Positions 26,201 through 38,900 of a stretch of DNA of 64,000 bases are shown piece by piece. Positions within the stretch are counted from its first letter, which is position 1; the number at the start of each line of letters is the position of its first letter. Position numbers and translations under genes: made by a program. The DNA comes from Rhynchonema sp. JSB1_4 (Eukaryota > Nematoda > Chromadorea > Monhysterida > Xyalidae). The stretch is from assembly GCA_030248065.1 (NCBI GenBank), contig JASAMV010007977.1, positions 1 to 64,000 on the forward strand. Reading direction: 5' to 3'. The notes below the pieces were generated by a model. The model did not search any database. It saw nothing but the letters and a program-made list of their open reading frames with translations, and had not been told where the DNA came from.

Positions 26201-29200
26201 CCAAGGAAACAATGTTGCTGTTCGTTCAGAAATGTTTCACGATTAGCACAAAACCAGGATAGAATGAAAAGGACAATAGTTGGCTCAAGGGCGCAACGAT
26301 ATCACAAACTGTAACCTCAGTTAGTTTTACAGTTGTGCGCAGCAAGTGATGTTTTGCACGAGAGCCCTGCTCGTGTTGCTGTTTGGAAGTCAATTGGCCA
26401 AAGGTGTTCGCACCGACGAGGCCTGTACCTCGCCCGTCTGTGACAACAGGCCGAAACCGGGCAAACCTCACTGCTGTTATATTAGGGCGGACTTAGGTTG
26501 AACACGGAACACGGAACACGGAAATAATTTACATACAAACCAGTTTCTGTTTCCCTTCACGAAATATTTCCTCAATATTTCCCTCTCCCCCCCCCCAAAT
26601 TAAAAACAACTTCCCCCTTCCCCCTTTCAAAAATTCTTTCCCCAAACACACTGTTCCGTGATTTTAAATTTTATCACGAACACGGAACGGATTTTCTTTC
26701 CGTGTTCCGCACCTATCCGCCTAGTATTACAACACTGACCCAAGCAATACCAATCCGGTCTTTTGAGCGATCACTAAATGTGATTCTGGTTGAGATTAAA
26801 AAACTTGCCTATTCTCAGAAACTTGTGCAACATCCAACCCACTGCCGATGTTTGGAGTCGACAATCGTCCTTTGGCGTTGATCATGCAGACAACGAAATC
26901 GATGAAACATTCAATCGACTTCATTCAATCCAACATTGATTTGTGGCTGGTGGCCATCGCTCGACAGACGACGCTCTGGTTCACACAATACATCTTGGTC
27001 ACTTACGATCATCTAGGTTGGTAGCCAAACCAAATTTGTCTGTAAAGTCCAGTCCGGTCCGGTCTTGCTCACGTGACTTTGAAATTCATCAATCGAACAA
27101 AATTTCGGTGAGAAAAATTGTTCCCGACTGTCGATATTCAATAACATCAGCGAAGCCTGAACTGTCTTCGGTGCAAAAAGTTTCATGATCAAGGCAAAAC
27201 AAGGACCAGGAGATCATCAAGCCTGTTTATACTTTGTTATATAATCATTATACATCTATCCAGGAGCAACCACCGAAATCAACACTCCCGACCCGCTGGC
27301 ATTTTCTCGTCAAATCGGCCTGATGTCGACCCTGAATCTGCCACAAACATCTGAGCCCGTTCATTCCTTCGAAGCGAGTCGTCAAGCACTACAGTTGATG
27401 GACAATCGATATGGATATGTGATACTCATGGTGGACAGACAGGCGAATGCACAAACTGGGCCACCATACATCGAGATGGAGACCAATAGGGCAAAGGTAC
27501 CCATGGGCCGTGACTGTTGGTTCAAAAATTTTGAAAAAGAATGCCCTTTTTCTTTTCAGATGCACATTTTGTACTCTGCCCCCGCCACAACAGCTGTATC
27601 AAGTGTGCCACAGGACTACGCCAACATGGCTGCTTTCACAATGGGAGAATTGGTTGTAGCGGAACAGATTGCACAGAATCTTCAAGATGTCCGTTTGTCT
27701 TTTTTGTCAACTATTTTCCAAGGTGGACTGCTTTTGCCATTGCAGTACTTCTTCAACTGGTTCCTGTCGTTGTACAACTCAGCAGCCACCCTATACGAGT
27801 CACCCCTTGACTGTGCGAGCAAGCCCGTCACTCTACGCGTCCCGGTGGACTCACATGCTGATTTGATGTCTGTGTCAGTGAGGGGTAATCACGCTCAGGT
27901 CACGTTCACTGACCCGAAAGGTGTGGTCACACAGTCAGACCCTGTGCTAGACGACCCAACGCACCAATACATACACTCTGTGGCCAGGGCATCAAGCACT
28001 GGTTAGTGGCTTGAAACATCGGTGTCTATAATTTGCAAATTCATAAAATAAAAAGTTTTTCTCGAAAATTTCTAGCGAGCGAAATCGTAACGGATCTGAT
28101 ATTCATTATCGACAGTTCGGAAAGTGTGGGGCCGAAGCAGAACTTCGAATTCGTGAGTTTCCTCATTCATTTTCATCCATTTATCGACATTACGATTGAC
28201 TTCAGCACACCGTTTCAGTGCAAGCAGTTCGTGGTGCATCTATCAGCCAAACTCAACATATCACTGTCACAAGTGCGAATCGCCATGATCGTTTATAACG
28301 AACTGATAGCAACGAAATGGGATTTCATCACCTACACGGACAACGCAGCGTTCACCGGTGCTGTCAACAACATACCGTATTCCGTGGGACTGTCTGATGC
28401 AAATCTGTTGGTTTTCTTCTTGACATTTTGTTTCCGTGATTAACATAATCCACGCGTACAAATTTCAAAATTGCAGAGCCTTCGCACAAGCCGAACAGTA
28501 TCTGAAATATCCAACATTCGGAGCGCGGTCTGGTGTCAAGCACAGCATTGTGTATATCAGTGATGGAAGGTGAGGCATTCTCACTTGGTGTCCTTTATCT
28601 AAGTTGCTTCCAGCTATATTTGTGGTGGTTAGTGACGACAGTTGTATGGTCAGCTAGTGGGCATTACTACACAACGATAACGTGTGTGATGAGTACTGGT
28701 CCAGGCCCGAGTTTATTTTAGGTTTAGGCTGAGACTCACTAGTCATCCTTCGGCGCGAGCGACTGCGTGTACCTGTGCCGATTAGTGCATTTTTAAAAGA
28801 CCAATTTGATCAAGAAGTGCATTGATAGTGATGATGACCAACCTGTACTATATTATATGCATACTTGTCACCTGGCACGGTTTGAAAACAACAAAACTTC
28901 TGATTCTTTATTCCAGTTACACCATTGGTCTCGACCCCGTGCTTGCTGCTGGTCGTATCCGTGCCCAGTACAACGCCTCCATAATCGCAGTCGGCATTCC
29001 GGGTGTCAATGGTCACAGCTCGGTGTTCGACTATGCGGAACTGGTCAAAATCACCGGTGATCCCGCAAAAGTCGTTAATGTGACGGCAATACCGTTGTTG
29101 GACGAATACATACCGACCGTGTTGGACATGTTGCCGCATCAAGACACAAACTGTGAGATTTTGTGGGGATTTTTATTGATGTCAATCTTGATGATCGGTC

Positions 29201-32131
29201 TAGTGTGGATTGGGCGCGTATTTTCTGACCCCTGTAGAAAAATGCTTGTTGCTTCTTTCGATCAGCCTGAACGTTATTGCCAGAACAACTTTTATGCTGG
29301 TCGAAACCACCAGAGCAAAGTTGAGAACCCATGAATGTGCTTCATGGCACGCCGGGGGGACACAAACAACCGCTTCCATGGCTCAACCAGGTTGTATGCC
29401 CATTAATGATATCCATCAACCCACATTTTGCAGCCAGTTCCAACTTCTACGGCTACTGGCAGCTGGACGTGACCACTGCCCCTGACACATCAGGTTCACG
29501 TGCCTGTCACATATCCGTCCGCGTTCGATCACAAATGCAAATGTATGAGGGATTCGCCAATCACGCAAGGGATGACCAACCATACAGTCAGCCGTACCAA
29601 CTGGCCAGCGGTAATCAAGACTGAGCTCTGTATAAAACTTGGTGATCGGATTGCATTGAACATGTGTCCGGTCACGTGACTCCTTCGAACTGATTTCGAA
29701 CTTTGCACCGGAAAAAAGTGGTCCACGTGCACCTACTGCGTGTGGTGAACAACTTTTAGAAAGGTTAAAAGTAGTGGTATACATGCCAACAAATCTCAAA
29801 TTAGAATAGCTACATGACATCGGCAAATCAAGTGCGATCACCAAGTCACAAATGTTCCATATTTCAAAAATATTTCATTACGAACACAGTTGACTTCCAA
29901 ATTCAGGCGCAACAGTGGGTCAACATTTCCTATCGCACCTGTCGCACAGCCAGGCGCGCGCACACAATGTGCACATGACCGTGCCCGACCTGACGGGGCA
30001 CGGCAACACGACGGATATCGGTGACACCCCGGCATCGCAGCGGTCCGGCTGTGCCTATGAACAAACGTCGAAGTTCACATGCCCGCCTGGAGTGTTCATC
30101 ACACCGCCACATGGATTGTTTCATCTGAAGGTGGGGTTTGAAATTAGGATTTGACGTGACATGCCCGGTATCAAGCTTGATGATTGGATCGGATCAGGTC
30201 AGCTAATTCATGCTTTTTGAATTGCGAATATTGCAGGAGTTACACATCGACGTATTTATACATCATTCATTGTTTCTGCCCAGGTCACTGGCGAGGACTC
30301 GAACCAACAGCCATTCAGCCGAATGACCAGTGGCATTTGCGTGAGACTGAGTGCGTTTGAGGGTCTCCCTGTTGCGAAAAATATTAAACTGAGATGTTTT
30401 TTTGTTACAGCCTGTCAAAACTCCGGTCATTTCGACAGCATCACCAATTCATGTGCATGTACACAGGATTGGATGGGGGTGGACTGTGCCACAGCTAGAT
30501 GTCACAATGGGGGCACCTCTATTGCACACCAATGTGCGTGTCCTGCCGGGTACACCGGTGTGCATTGCGAAAATGGTGCGTTACTATTCGGTTGATTCTT
30601 CGGCTTGTTTTCAACACTGAAGATAATGTTTCGCCGGACTTGCACAGGAGCGTCATCGACTTCTACTACCACGCGTAGCACAACAACATCAACAAGCATG
30701 AGATCCTCTAGCACCACCAGCACATCAGCACCCGCAACAACGTCAACAACAACACCAGCAACAACCACTTCAACTATCACACCAACCACGGCAACATCTA
30801 CAACAACAGGAACAACGTCTTCATCAACTTCCACAACTACACCAAGTACCACAACAACATCAACGACAACAACAACAACACCAAGTACAACAACATCCAC
30901 CACTACACCGAGTACAACAACATCCACCACTACACCGAGTACAACAACATCCACCACTACACCGAGTACAACAACATCCACCACTACACCGAGTACAACA
31001 ACATCCACGACAACACCTTTGACAACAACGTCCACAACAACCAGCACCAGTTCGACTTCAACCACGAGTTCCACCAGTACCAGCAGTACATCATCTACAA
31101 GTTCAACAACATCGACGACAACAACAGTCACCCCATGTGACACCACAAAGTTGACATACGATATCATTTTCGCCGTTGATTCCACGTCTGGCATGGTTGT
31201 TGACGCTGCTACCAACTATTTCAATTCGGTACGACATGCTTCACAGTTGATGTTTCACACCATGCATGATAACACGTTTGCATCCCTTTGCAGTCGCGTC
31301 TCGCCATCGAGCAATTAGTATCGCAGTTCAGCATCTCCCCTTCACAGACGCAAGTGTCGTTTGTGAGTGTCAACGGGGTGTACGGTAATGTCAATATGCG
31401 TCTCAACGACTGCACCAATGCCACTTGTGTCACACAAGTCATCAACACAATCGTGTTTCAAAATGACCCCGCACCACAGAACGTCTTGGGGTGGGTATTT
31501 GAAATTTTATATACTCATTTTTTCATTGTTTCGTCAACAAAGCAAAATATTCCATTCCAGTGCTTTCCAAACGATTAACTCCCAACTTTTCAACAATCAA
31601 ACAAGTGGCTGGCGGCCGACTGTCGATCATTTGATGGTTTATTTAACTGCGTCCATGTAAGCCGCATCACTTTTCTTCCTAAAATCTATCTCTTTTGTAA
31701 TTCCTCATGCACATTCACAAACATACACGTGTATTTAAATTATGAAAACCCGTTCACCAAGAACCCGGTTCCAAATTCTGTTGTTAGCATCCAATATCCA
31801 CCATTTTCTATTGTGAGATTCGCGACTCTGATTGCAAATGCCTGATCAAGTCACTATAAAGAGGGCACACTGTAATTGCTCTCTGTCTAAAGAAAACCCC
31901 CATTGTTCCAGCGGTGCAATCGCGGATATCAGCCAAGTGGCGCAGCTGTCGGAAACATTCCGGACGAGCACACCGGCGCTCAACATCGTCAGTGTGCCAG
32001 AGGGTGGCAGGCCTGATGCCATGCACATGTGTCAGATTGCTGGTGCCAAAACGTGTGTACTGCCCATGACCACTCCCACTGATGTTTCAATGATTGTCCA
32101 GCAGCTCGTGTTGAAAATGTGCAGGAGGTAA
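20204..32131 (+). CDS. Secreted EGF/VWA mosaic protein with mucin linker (nematode irg-7-like), 36 exons, about 2,134 aa
   Basis: Likely extracellular adhesion or matrix protein. Every junction is phase-consistent. Exons: 20204-20279, 20372-20611, 20808-21002, 21074-21345, 21384-21506, 21709-21862, 22156-22416, 22550-22746, 22834-22897, 22976-23158, 23230-23330, 23387-23495, 23565-23709, 24035-24188, 24502-24651, 24719-24866, 25178-25429, 25492-25685, 25752-25858, 25923-26065, 26819-27016, 27264-27496, 27560-27688, 27746-28001, 28076-28152, 28219-28406, 28477-28569, 28917-29152, 29434-29610, 29907-30130, 30284-30350, 30411-30575, 30648-31228, 31294-31490, 31561-31656, 31912-32131. Order: signal peptide (FILVVLQHGCTLASG), then four paired EGF blocks (exons 2, 10, 19-20, 32) separated by VWA-like and beta-rich modules, a canonical VWA (IFIIDSSESVG, exons 25-28), a Thr/Ser mucin stretch, and a C-terminal VWA (IIFAVDSTSGM) with a degenerate MIDAS. 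Stop TAA 32129-32131. The family name is by pattern; the domains are secure. Confidence 0.85.
24242..24436. mobile_element. Intronic inverted-repeat MITE (family M), copy 1
   Basis: Begins TCAAACTTGCTGATCTGACC and ends with the complementary TCACCAATCTTGA. The interior has inward-facing GTCATGTGAC and TCACATGACC. It lies in the intron between 24188 and 24502 of the EGF/VWA gene. Confidence 0.65.
24931..25132. mobile_element. Intronic inverted-repeat MITE (family M), copy 2
   Basis: Left end CAATTTGGTGATCGGATC, right end AATCACCAAGTTTGATA. About 200 bp, inside the 24867-25177 intron of the EGF/VWA gene, which it nearly fills. Confidence 0.7.
26485..26722. mobile_element. TIR element family N, copy 1
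   Basis: Left terminus GGGCGGACTTAGGTTGAACA, followed by repeats of ACGGAACACGGAA; the right end has GTGTTCCGCACCTATCCGCC. It lies in the long 26066-26818 intron of the EGF/VWA gene. A second copy is at 51369-51755. Confidence 0.7.
29635..29848. mobile_element. Intronic inverted-repeat MITE (family M), copy 3
   Basis: Left end AAACTTGGTGATCGGATT, right end TGCGATCACCAAGT, with internal GGTCACGTGAC. It occupies most of the 29611-29906 intron of the EGF/VWA gene. Confidence 0.7.
30890..31015 (+). repeat. Coding minisatellite, 24-bp unit, in the mucin exon
   Basis: Four to five near-identical copies of CCACTACACCGAGTACAACA plus CAT, encoding T-T-T-P-S-T-T-S-like octapeptides. In frame, so copy number can change without breaking the gene. 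It lies in the Thr/Ser-rich stalk between the last EGF pair and the C-terminal VWA domain, a region expected to be O-glycosylated. Confidence 0.9.
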
Positions 32132-32909
32132 TGTTAATCAGGAACTGCAGCGAGCTTTATGAATCAGGGAACACGTTAAAATACGCCAATGTTTATGTTT
32201 CAGCAAATTCTGCGCGTATAATCCTCCTCAGTGTTGAGCCGTGCACTGTTACTTCAACAGTGAAAAGTGCCAAAGTACTGTACAGTAAGACCAATTTAAC
32301 CAATCAATTTTTCTTGCCAGATCATAGTGCCACATAGAACCCAATTTTTGTAGTGTGTGGTTTTTGTGTTGAGTCAGTCCCATCATAATGTTTTCATGTA
32401 TGTACTTGTATTATATGTATGTTGCAGCATAAAACTACTGGTGTCTACTGGTCCTCGCATGATTTGCTAGTATAATTTCTTCCATATTTTTTAAATCCGG
32501 TTTGCAACTTGCCGGCAAACGATTTCGTTCGACAAAAATACTTTCGGTGGCGTGTGACCGGCAAAATTTGCCCTTTTTTTGCGCAAGAAACGTTATTGAT
32601 CAAGACTATAGCCATTTGTTGGGTTTCTTCTCTCTCTGATAATCTGACGAAGACATCCACACCAGAGCAGAGACACACGTGTTTCCTTATCTTATCACAA
32701 CGACCACGTGAAAACGGGCAACCAGCGTAGCGTTGCTCGGTTGGTCAACCTTGACTGACATAATTGCAAGCGTTGTCCCTTTTGTGCAGTAATATTTTGC
32801 TGCGCTTCCCGCTTTGGTGATCTTTTTCTTGTTTGTCAAGTTCCGCACAAGCACTAGGTTTCTCAAAGCGTAAAGTTCGGATTGCGACAGGGTTCAGCAA
32901 CAAAACAAA
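32132..32909. other. Intergenic region between the EGF/VWA gene and DPYD
   Basis: Holds the 3' flank of the EGF/VWA gene and the 5' flank of DPYD, both on the plus strand. No RNA gene, no convincing open frame and no clear repeat were found. Confidence 0.5.
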
Positions 32910-35900
32910 ATGGCTCAAGTGCAACAAAATGGCGTCGTGTCTCTTGGGGTCACTTTTGATCCACCGGATATCGAGGTTTGCTTTTAAAAACATTTTGATG
33001 CTTGCAAAAAAAGTTCAATCCCATTGATTTTCAGGAGCTGTTGGCATTGAATCCTCGTATTCACAAGTACGCGAACGCGGTGCCCAGTGCTCGAACGAAG
33101 AAGGAGAAATTGAATTGGAAACGAAACGAGTCGAAATCTTGCTCGGTCGGTGTTCAGTCATGGTGACCGAAATTGACGGGTCCCAAGCACAATAAAGAGG
33201 GTGCACTGTAATTGCAGACATGCAAGCCACTGAAGAATGATTTCAACGACATCAAGCACACAACGTTGAGTGAACGTGGTGCGTTGAAGGAGGCAGCTCG
33301 ATGTCTTAAATGTGCTGATGCACCGTGTCAGAAAAGCTGTCCCACGCAGCTGGATGTTAAGTCGTTCATTACGAGCATTGCGAACAAGGTGATGTTTCAT
33401 TCACTATTACACATCTCATCAAACCGCGTTAAAGAATGGAAAAACAGACAAATATATTTTTTTGCCAAGACGGATGGTGAAGCAGGTCATCGTCAATTCA
33501 AGGCGAAGCGAATGCTAACATGTATTCTGGCATCATCAAGGCATTAACCAGAAAGTGTTGTGTTAAAACCGGCTAGTCCAAATTGCAGAACTACTATGGC
33601 GCGGCCAAGATGATCCTATCGGACAATCCCCTCGGTCTGACGTGTGGCATGGTGTGTCCCACATCAGATCTGTGTGTTGGCTCGTGCAACCTTGAGGCCA
33701 GTGAAGAGGGAGCCATCAATATTGGAGGACTGCAGCAGTTTGCCATGGAGGTGGATTTGTTGCAGATTATACAATCAGATTTTCGCATTCGTTTATGCGG
33801 CCGTCATGTACAGTACTATAGCTGTAATATTTGGCTGATTGACGCCTGCGCCTGCGGGCCACCAGCCTGACTCCCAACAAAGCATGCAAGGTCAGCGGCT
33901 CATCCGCCGAGTCTGCAGGCTCAGCTGTCAAACAACCAAAAATTTGCAGCTGGTTGGGTGCATCTACAGATTGCTTTGGGCAACACAAAACGCAAAACAA
34001 TTGAACATTTGTGACACGGCAATGCATTATCGTTCACAGATTCATCACACACATTCTTCAGTCATTCAAAGCGATGAACATTGAGCAAACGCTCGGTGCC
34101 GACATTCCGCCAAGATCCAAACGTGCCGAAGTCTACCGCAGTCCGGTTGCGCTGATCGGTTGTGGTCCGGCCAGTATTTCGTGTGCCACTTTCCTGGCCA
34201 GACTCGGATACACCGATTTGACCATCTATGAGAAAGAGGATTTCGTTGGAGGGTTGAGGTTGGCAGTTTCAAGAAAATGAGCGACATTTCACGGTGTAAC
34301 AGCAATGAGTTCTCATGTTTCGCTTTGTTTTCACAGGTATAGGTTTTGCGTCAGGACAGCGTCAGTGCGAATGCACTAGACGGTCACGTAACTCAAAAAA
34401 GGGAAAGCACATCTCATTTGAAACTTTTCAGTTCATCCGAAATCCCCCAATATCGCTTGCCGTATGACGCTGTCGATTTTGAGATTCAACTCATGAAGGA
34501 TCTGGGTGTCAAGGTAATGTCTCGAAACGCACAAAGCCCTGAAACCTCTGCTAACCTATATATGTATAGGTCCACAAATTCTCAGATTGTGACCAGTAAG
34601 CCGCTGAGCAGCAAAGCGCCTGACGGTGTGACCTTGCAAAAACTGAAGAGCAACGGTGTCAAGGCCGCCTTCATCGGCATTGGCATGCCAGAACCAAAGT
34701 TGATTCCACAATTCAAGTTTCTAACCGAAGAAATGGGTTTCTATACGTCGAAAACGTTCCTGCCGCAGGTGGCGCGTGCCAGCAAACCAGGTGATGTTTC
34801 AGCAAAGCAATTTGACCGGTGATCGATCTGATCTCATCCAGTCTTGCCTTGGTCATGTGATGTTAGGTTATTATGAACTTTTATTTCCATATGAACCCAG
34901 TATACCCTTGTGCTGGTCAAAATACGGTATCAGTGAATCTCGAAGAGAACCTCAGGCGACAAAGGTCACGTGCCCAGAGAGAATGCAGTCCGATCGATCA
35001 CCAAGTTTGGCACAAATACAATGGGTGATATTTTAGAAACGGTGTAAAGGTCAGTTGGGTGTAAAGGTCGGTGGAAAGCTCCGTCGACAGCTCAGTGTGA
35101 TAGACCTCGGTGTAAACTTGAAACATTCCACGTTAATAACAGGCAATGTTTCATGTTTACACCGAGCTACGCCGACCGAGCTTTCGACCGAACTTCACAC
35201 CGACCTTTACGCCCAACTGACCTTTACACCGTTTCGAAAATTCCACCCAATATCATCCACCGGCACTATCCCAACCTCAACGATGTGATGTTTCACCCAC
35301 AGGCATGTGCGGTGGTTGCAACGGGATCAAACTGCCATCACTAAAGGGTCGTGTGATTGTGCTTGGCGCTGGTGACACAGCGTTCGATTGTGCAACCAGT
35401 GCGCTCAGATGTGGTGCCAGCCGGGTGTATATCGTGTTCAGAAAGGGATTTACAGGCATCAGGGCCGTGCCTGAAGAGGTACACAAATATTGTACGATAA
35501 TTTTGTACTCTTTGTTAACGACTATTTTTGTGCATAGTCAACATCAAGCTTGCTCTTGTCGGTTCTTTTGATAAAGTGTACGGACCCAAAGCGAGAATGT
35601 TGTTATAAAGACTGTGGACTGTCATGCACATTTTGAAACATCACCACCCTAACCTATTATAAAAATGTTTCACAGATGGAAGCAGCCAGAGAGGAGAAAT
35701 GCGAGTTCTTGCCATTCGCACAACCAAAGAATGTTGTCGTCAAGAACAATCGAATCGTTGCCATGGAGGTCGTTCGAACTGAACAGGTAAGAAACTAAAT
35801 TTCCCTACAATTTGAGGACAATAAGATTAAAAAATGGCAGGATCTCGACGGCAACTGGCATGAAGACCCGGACCAGACGAGCAAGATCAAGGCCGATTAC

Positions 35901-38900
35901 ATCATCAGTGCCTTCGGATCGTCCTTGTTCGATCAGGATGGTTGGTCAATCAACCTATATTTTGGCAAAATGCATGAACAAGCACAAACATACAGTATAA
36001 ATAATGGCTGCCACCAAACTTAGTGATAATCTCGATCCGGTATCATCTTGGTCACGTTACAACAACTGAGATTTCACACCTATGTGTATGCAGCTGATTT
36101 CGACCAGCATGTTCGCTATTCGTAGCTGTTTGCATACAGTTTTTACACTGGTCAAAGTCGGTGGGATAAGTAAATGCAAACAGTCACATATGCACAAGAC
36201 ATACGAATCAGCAAGCATCATATCGCTCTGTTCGCATTGCAGTGATCAGTGCGCTGTCACCAGTTCGTCTCAACAAACACGGAGTCCCCGACATCCAACA
36301 GCAAACGGGTGCCACATCCGAGCCGTGGGTGTTCTGTGGTGGTGATGTGGCCGGAGTGGCTGAGACCACTGTTGAGGCAACTAATGACGGAAAGTTGGCT
36401 GCCTGGGGCATACATCGCTATTTGCAGGTGTGGGCCTTGTGATCCTATGCTATTGCTTGAGAGTAGCATTACTTCAAGCGGTTTGCATAGTGCCAGCATT
36501 AGTTGTTTCCAGCCAAGTACACGCACTGATCCCATAATGTTTCACGCCCTTTCCAGTCCACAGCCGGCAACACAAGTGTGCCCGAGCGTCCCCAATTGCC
36601 CGTGTTCCACAGTGCAATTGACCAAGTCGACCTGTCGGTGCAAATGTGTGGCATGACATTTGAGAACCCATTCGGTCTGGCCAGTGCGCCACCCACAACC
36701 ACCGGCCCAATGATTCGACGTGCCTTTGAAGCCGGATGGTCGTTTGCGTTGACCAAAACGTTCAGTTTGGACAAGGTCAGAGACAATGGGATAAAAGAGA
36801 CCAGCTGCAAAAACAGCGCACGTTTCTTCGCACAAGCTGTTGCTGCCTGCCCTCTCGACAAGAATGTGACAGCATGATGGGATATACTTTACCAAAAGTA
36901 CAGGAAACTCGTGTTGTATTTTGCATTCTGAGATGTGCTTCTGTTCAACTCTTGGCCGGGTTGCCCTCTATGCCTTGGAAGTGCCGTATTTTTGTCCCCC
37001 ACACTCAACTTGAAGTTATGAAATTGACGGACAGGAACGACAGTAATCAAACAAAAGCAGAAATCAACAGCAACGCTCAAGTCACAGTGGACAGGAACAT
37101 CGACCAGCGAGATTACCAGTGTATAGGTCATACTACATATGTACTCTCCCTTACGTTCGCAGGATTTGATCACCAACGTGTCCCCTCGTATCGTACGCGG
37201 CACCACGTCCGGCTACAACTATGGTCCGGGACAGAGTTCGTTCCTGAACATTGAGTTGATTAGTGAAAAGACGGCCGCCTATTGGTGTCAGACGGTCACC
37301 GAACTCAAGCGCGATTTTCCTGAGAAGGTACGGTATTTTGTGGCTTTTTGTGGAAAATTGTATTTCGTTATCAATATTAGGTATCAGACTGACGATTACG
37401 TTCGAATCGGTCCTGTCTTGATCGGATTTCTTCTTACAGTTTTACCCATCAAGTTCAGCGAAATACTAACACACCGGTGTTCCCGTAAGATAATGCTTAT
37501 CATGAAACACTTTGACGCTTGTCGAAATATACTGGCAGCAATAATTCTCAAATTATCGTCCACATAGAATTGTTACGTCGATCAGACACATGATCGCCAA
37601 ATTTGATGTACCCTAAATTTCAGATCGTAATCGCATCGATTATGTGCACGTACGACAAGTCCGATTGGACAGAACTGGCCAAAATGGCCGAAAATGCCGG
37701 CAGTGATGCGCTGGAACTCAATCTGTCATGCCCACATGGAATGGGTGTGTGGTGATTCTCTGTTCCTCTTGGTGATGATCCAATCTTGCATTGGTCACGT
37801 GATGCATTTGTCATTAGTAACGTTTCGTTGGTCAAATCCATTCGTTTTGCCAGGGGAGCGCGGCATGGGTCTTGCATGTGGCCAGGATCCAGAGCTTGTG
37901 ATGCACATTTGTGAATGGGTGCGTGCCGCCGTCAAAATACCGTTTTTCGCCAAAATGACGCCAAACATCACCGATATCACCGTGATTGCACAGGCTGCCA
38001 AGGATGGTTGGTGAAATGATTCCAAAATGTAGCTAATTGTGCAGCGTTTTTCGTCACCCGTGTCGAACTGTTTGTGTAGCCGGACGGTGCACCAGGTCAT
38101 CGTCAGTGCGAATGGTCAGATGGCTAAAAAATGTATGCGAGCTGATTTCATCCTCATAAAGAACGGGCAGCGCCCAGGGGATCGGCTAGCAACATGATGT
38201 TTCATAAGTTTGTTTACTTCAGTGCCAGAATTTAGTCACAACGCGACAAACAGTCCCACAACAATAGTAACCGGCCGTTTCAAACAATCTTCTTCCTTTT
38301 CTTCATCTTCCTACGTTCCCTGAGTTTGTTGTTCTTCTTCTTATCGACGGCGCCCTTCTCTCGATTGCGATGTCCGACTATTTTCTTCACCTCTTCCGGA
38401 TGTTCCTCATAAATCTCCCTGATGCACGCCATCAATCGTTTGTTTCTGTCCCCCGTATTCGCTAATCGACTAGCGCACAGCTCAACCACTTCGGCGTACA
38501 CCTCGCCCAGGCCCATGCCACGGGACACGGATGGTTCGATGGGTTCGGTGGGGTCACTTGATCGAATGTTGTTTTCATCTATTAGCTCGAAGTCACGTTG
38601 GTGCATCTGTAAATGCGATGGGTGTGAAACATCAGTCAGCACGGTTCGCAAACAAGTCGGCTGGGGTGTATAATACTGTCATTTGCACTGGCAACAGTTT
38701 GATGCAGAGACATTGTAATCACAAATATTCCGACCATCATTGGACCAGTCCTGTTGGTCAGTGAAATATCAACATTCCCAATTTGTGACTACGAGGTCAG
38801 AACACTCTGGCACTTGACATCAGTGTCCAGATACAGGTACGTAGTGCTGTGGTTTTGTGAGACATTAGGCACCTTTGCTCTAATACCTGCTCTGACCCTC

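Noticed and set aside
30284..30345. tRNA-like B box (GGTTCGAGTCC) on the minus strand
   Set aside because: The sequence is coding on the plus strand in a phase-consistent exon and the T-arm does not pair.
30502..31215. Long minus-strand open frame rich in Val/Asp
   Set aside because: It is the antisense of the Thr/Ser mucin repeat; the plus-strand frame is phase-linked to neighbouring EGF and VWA exons.
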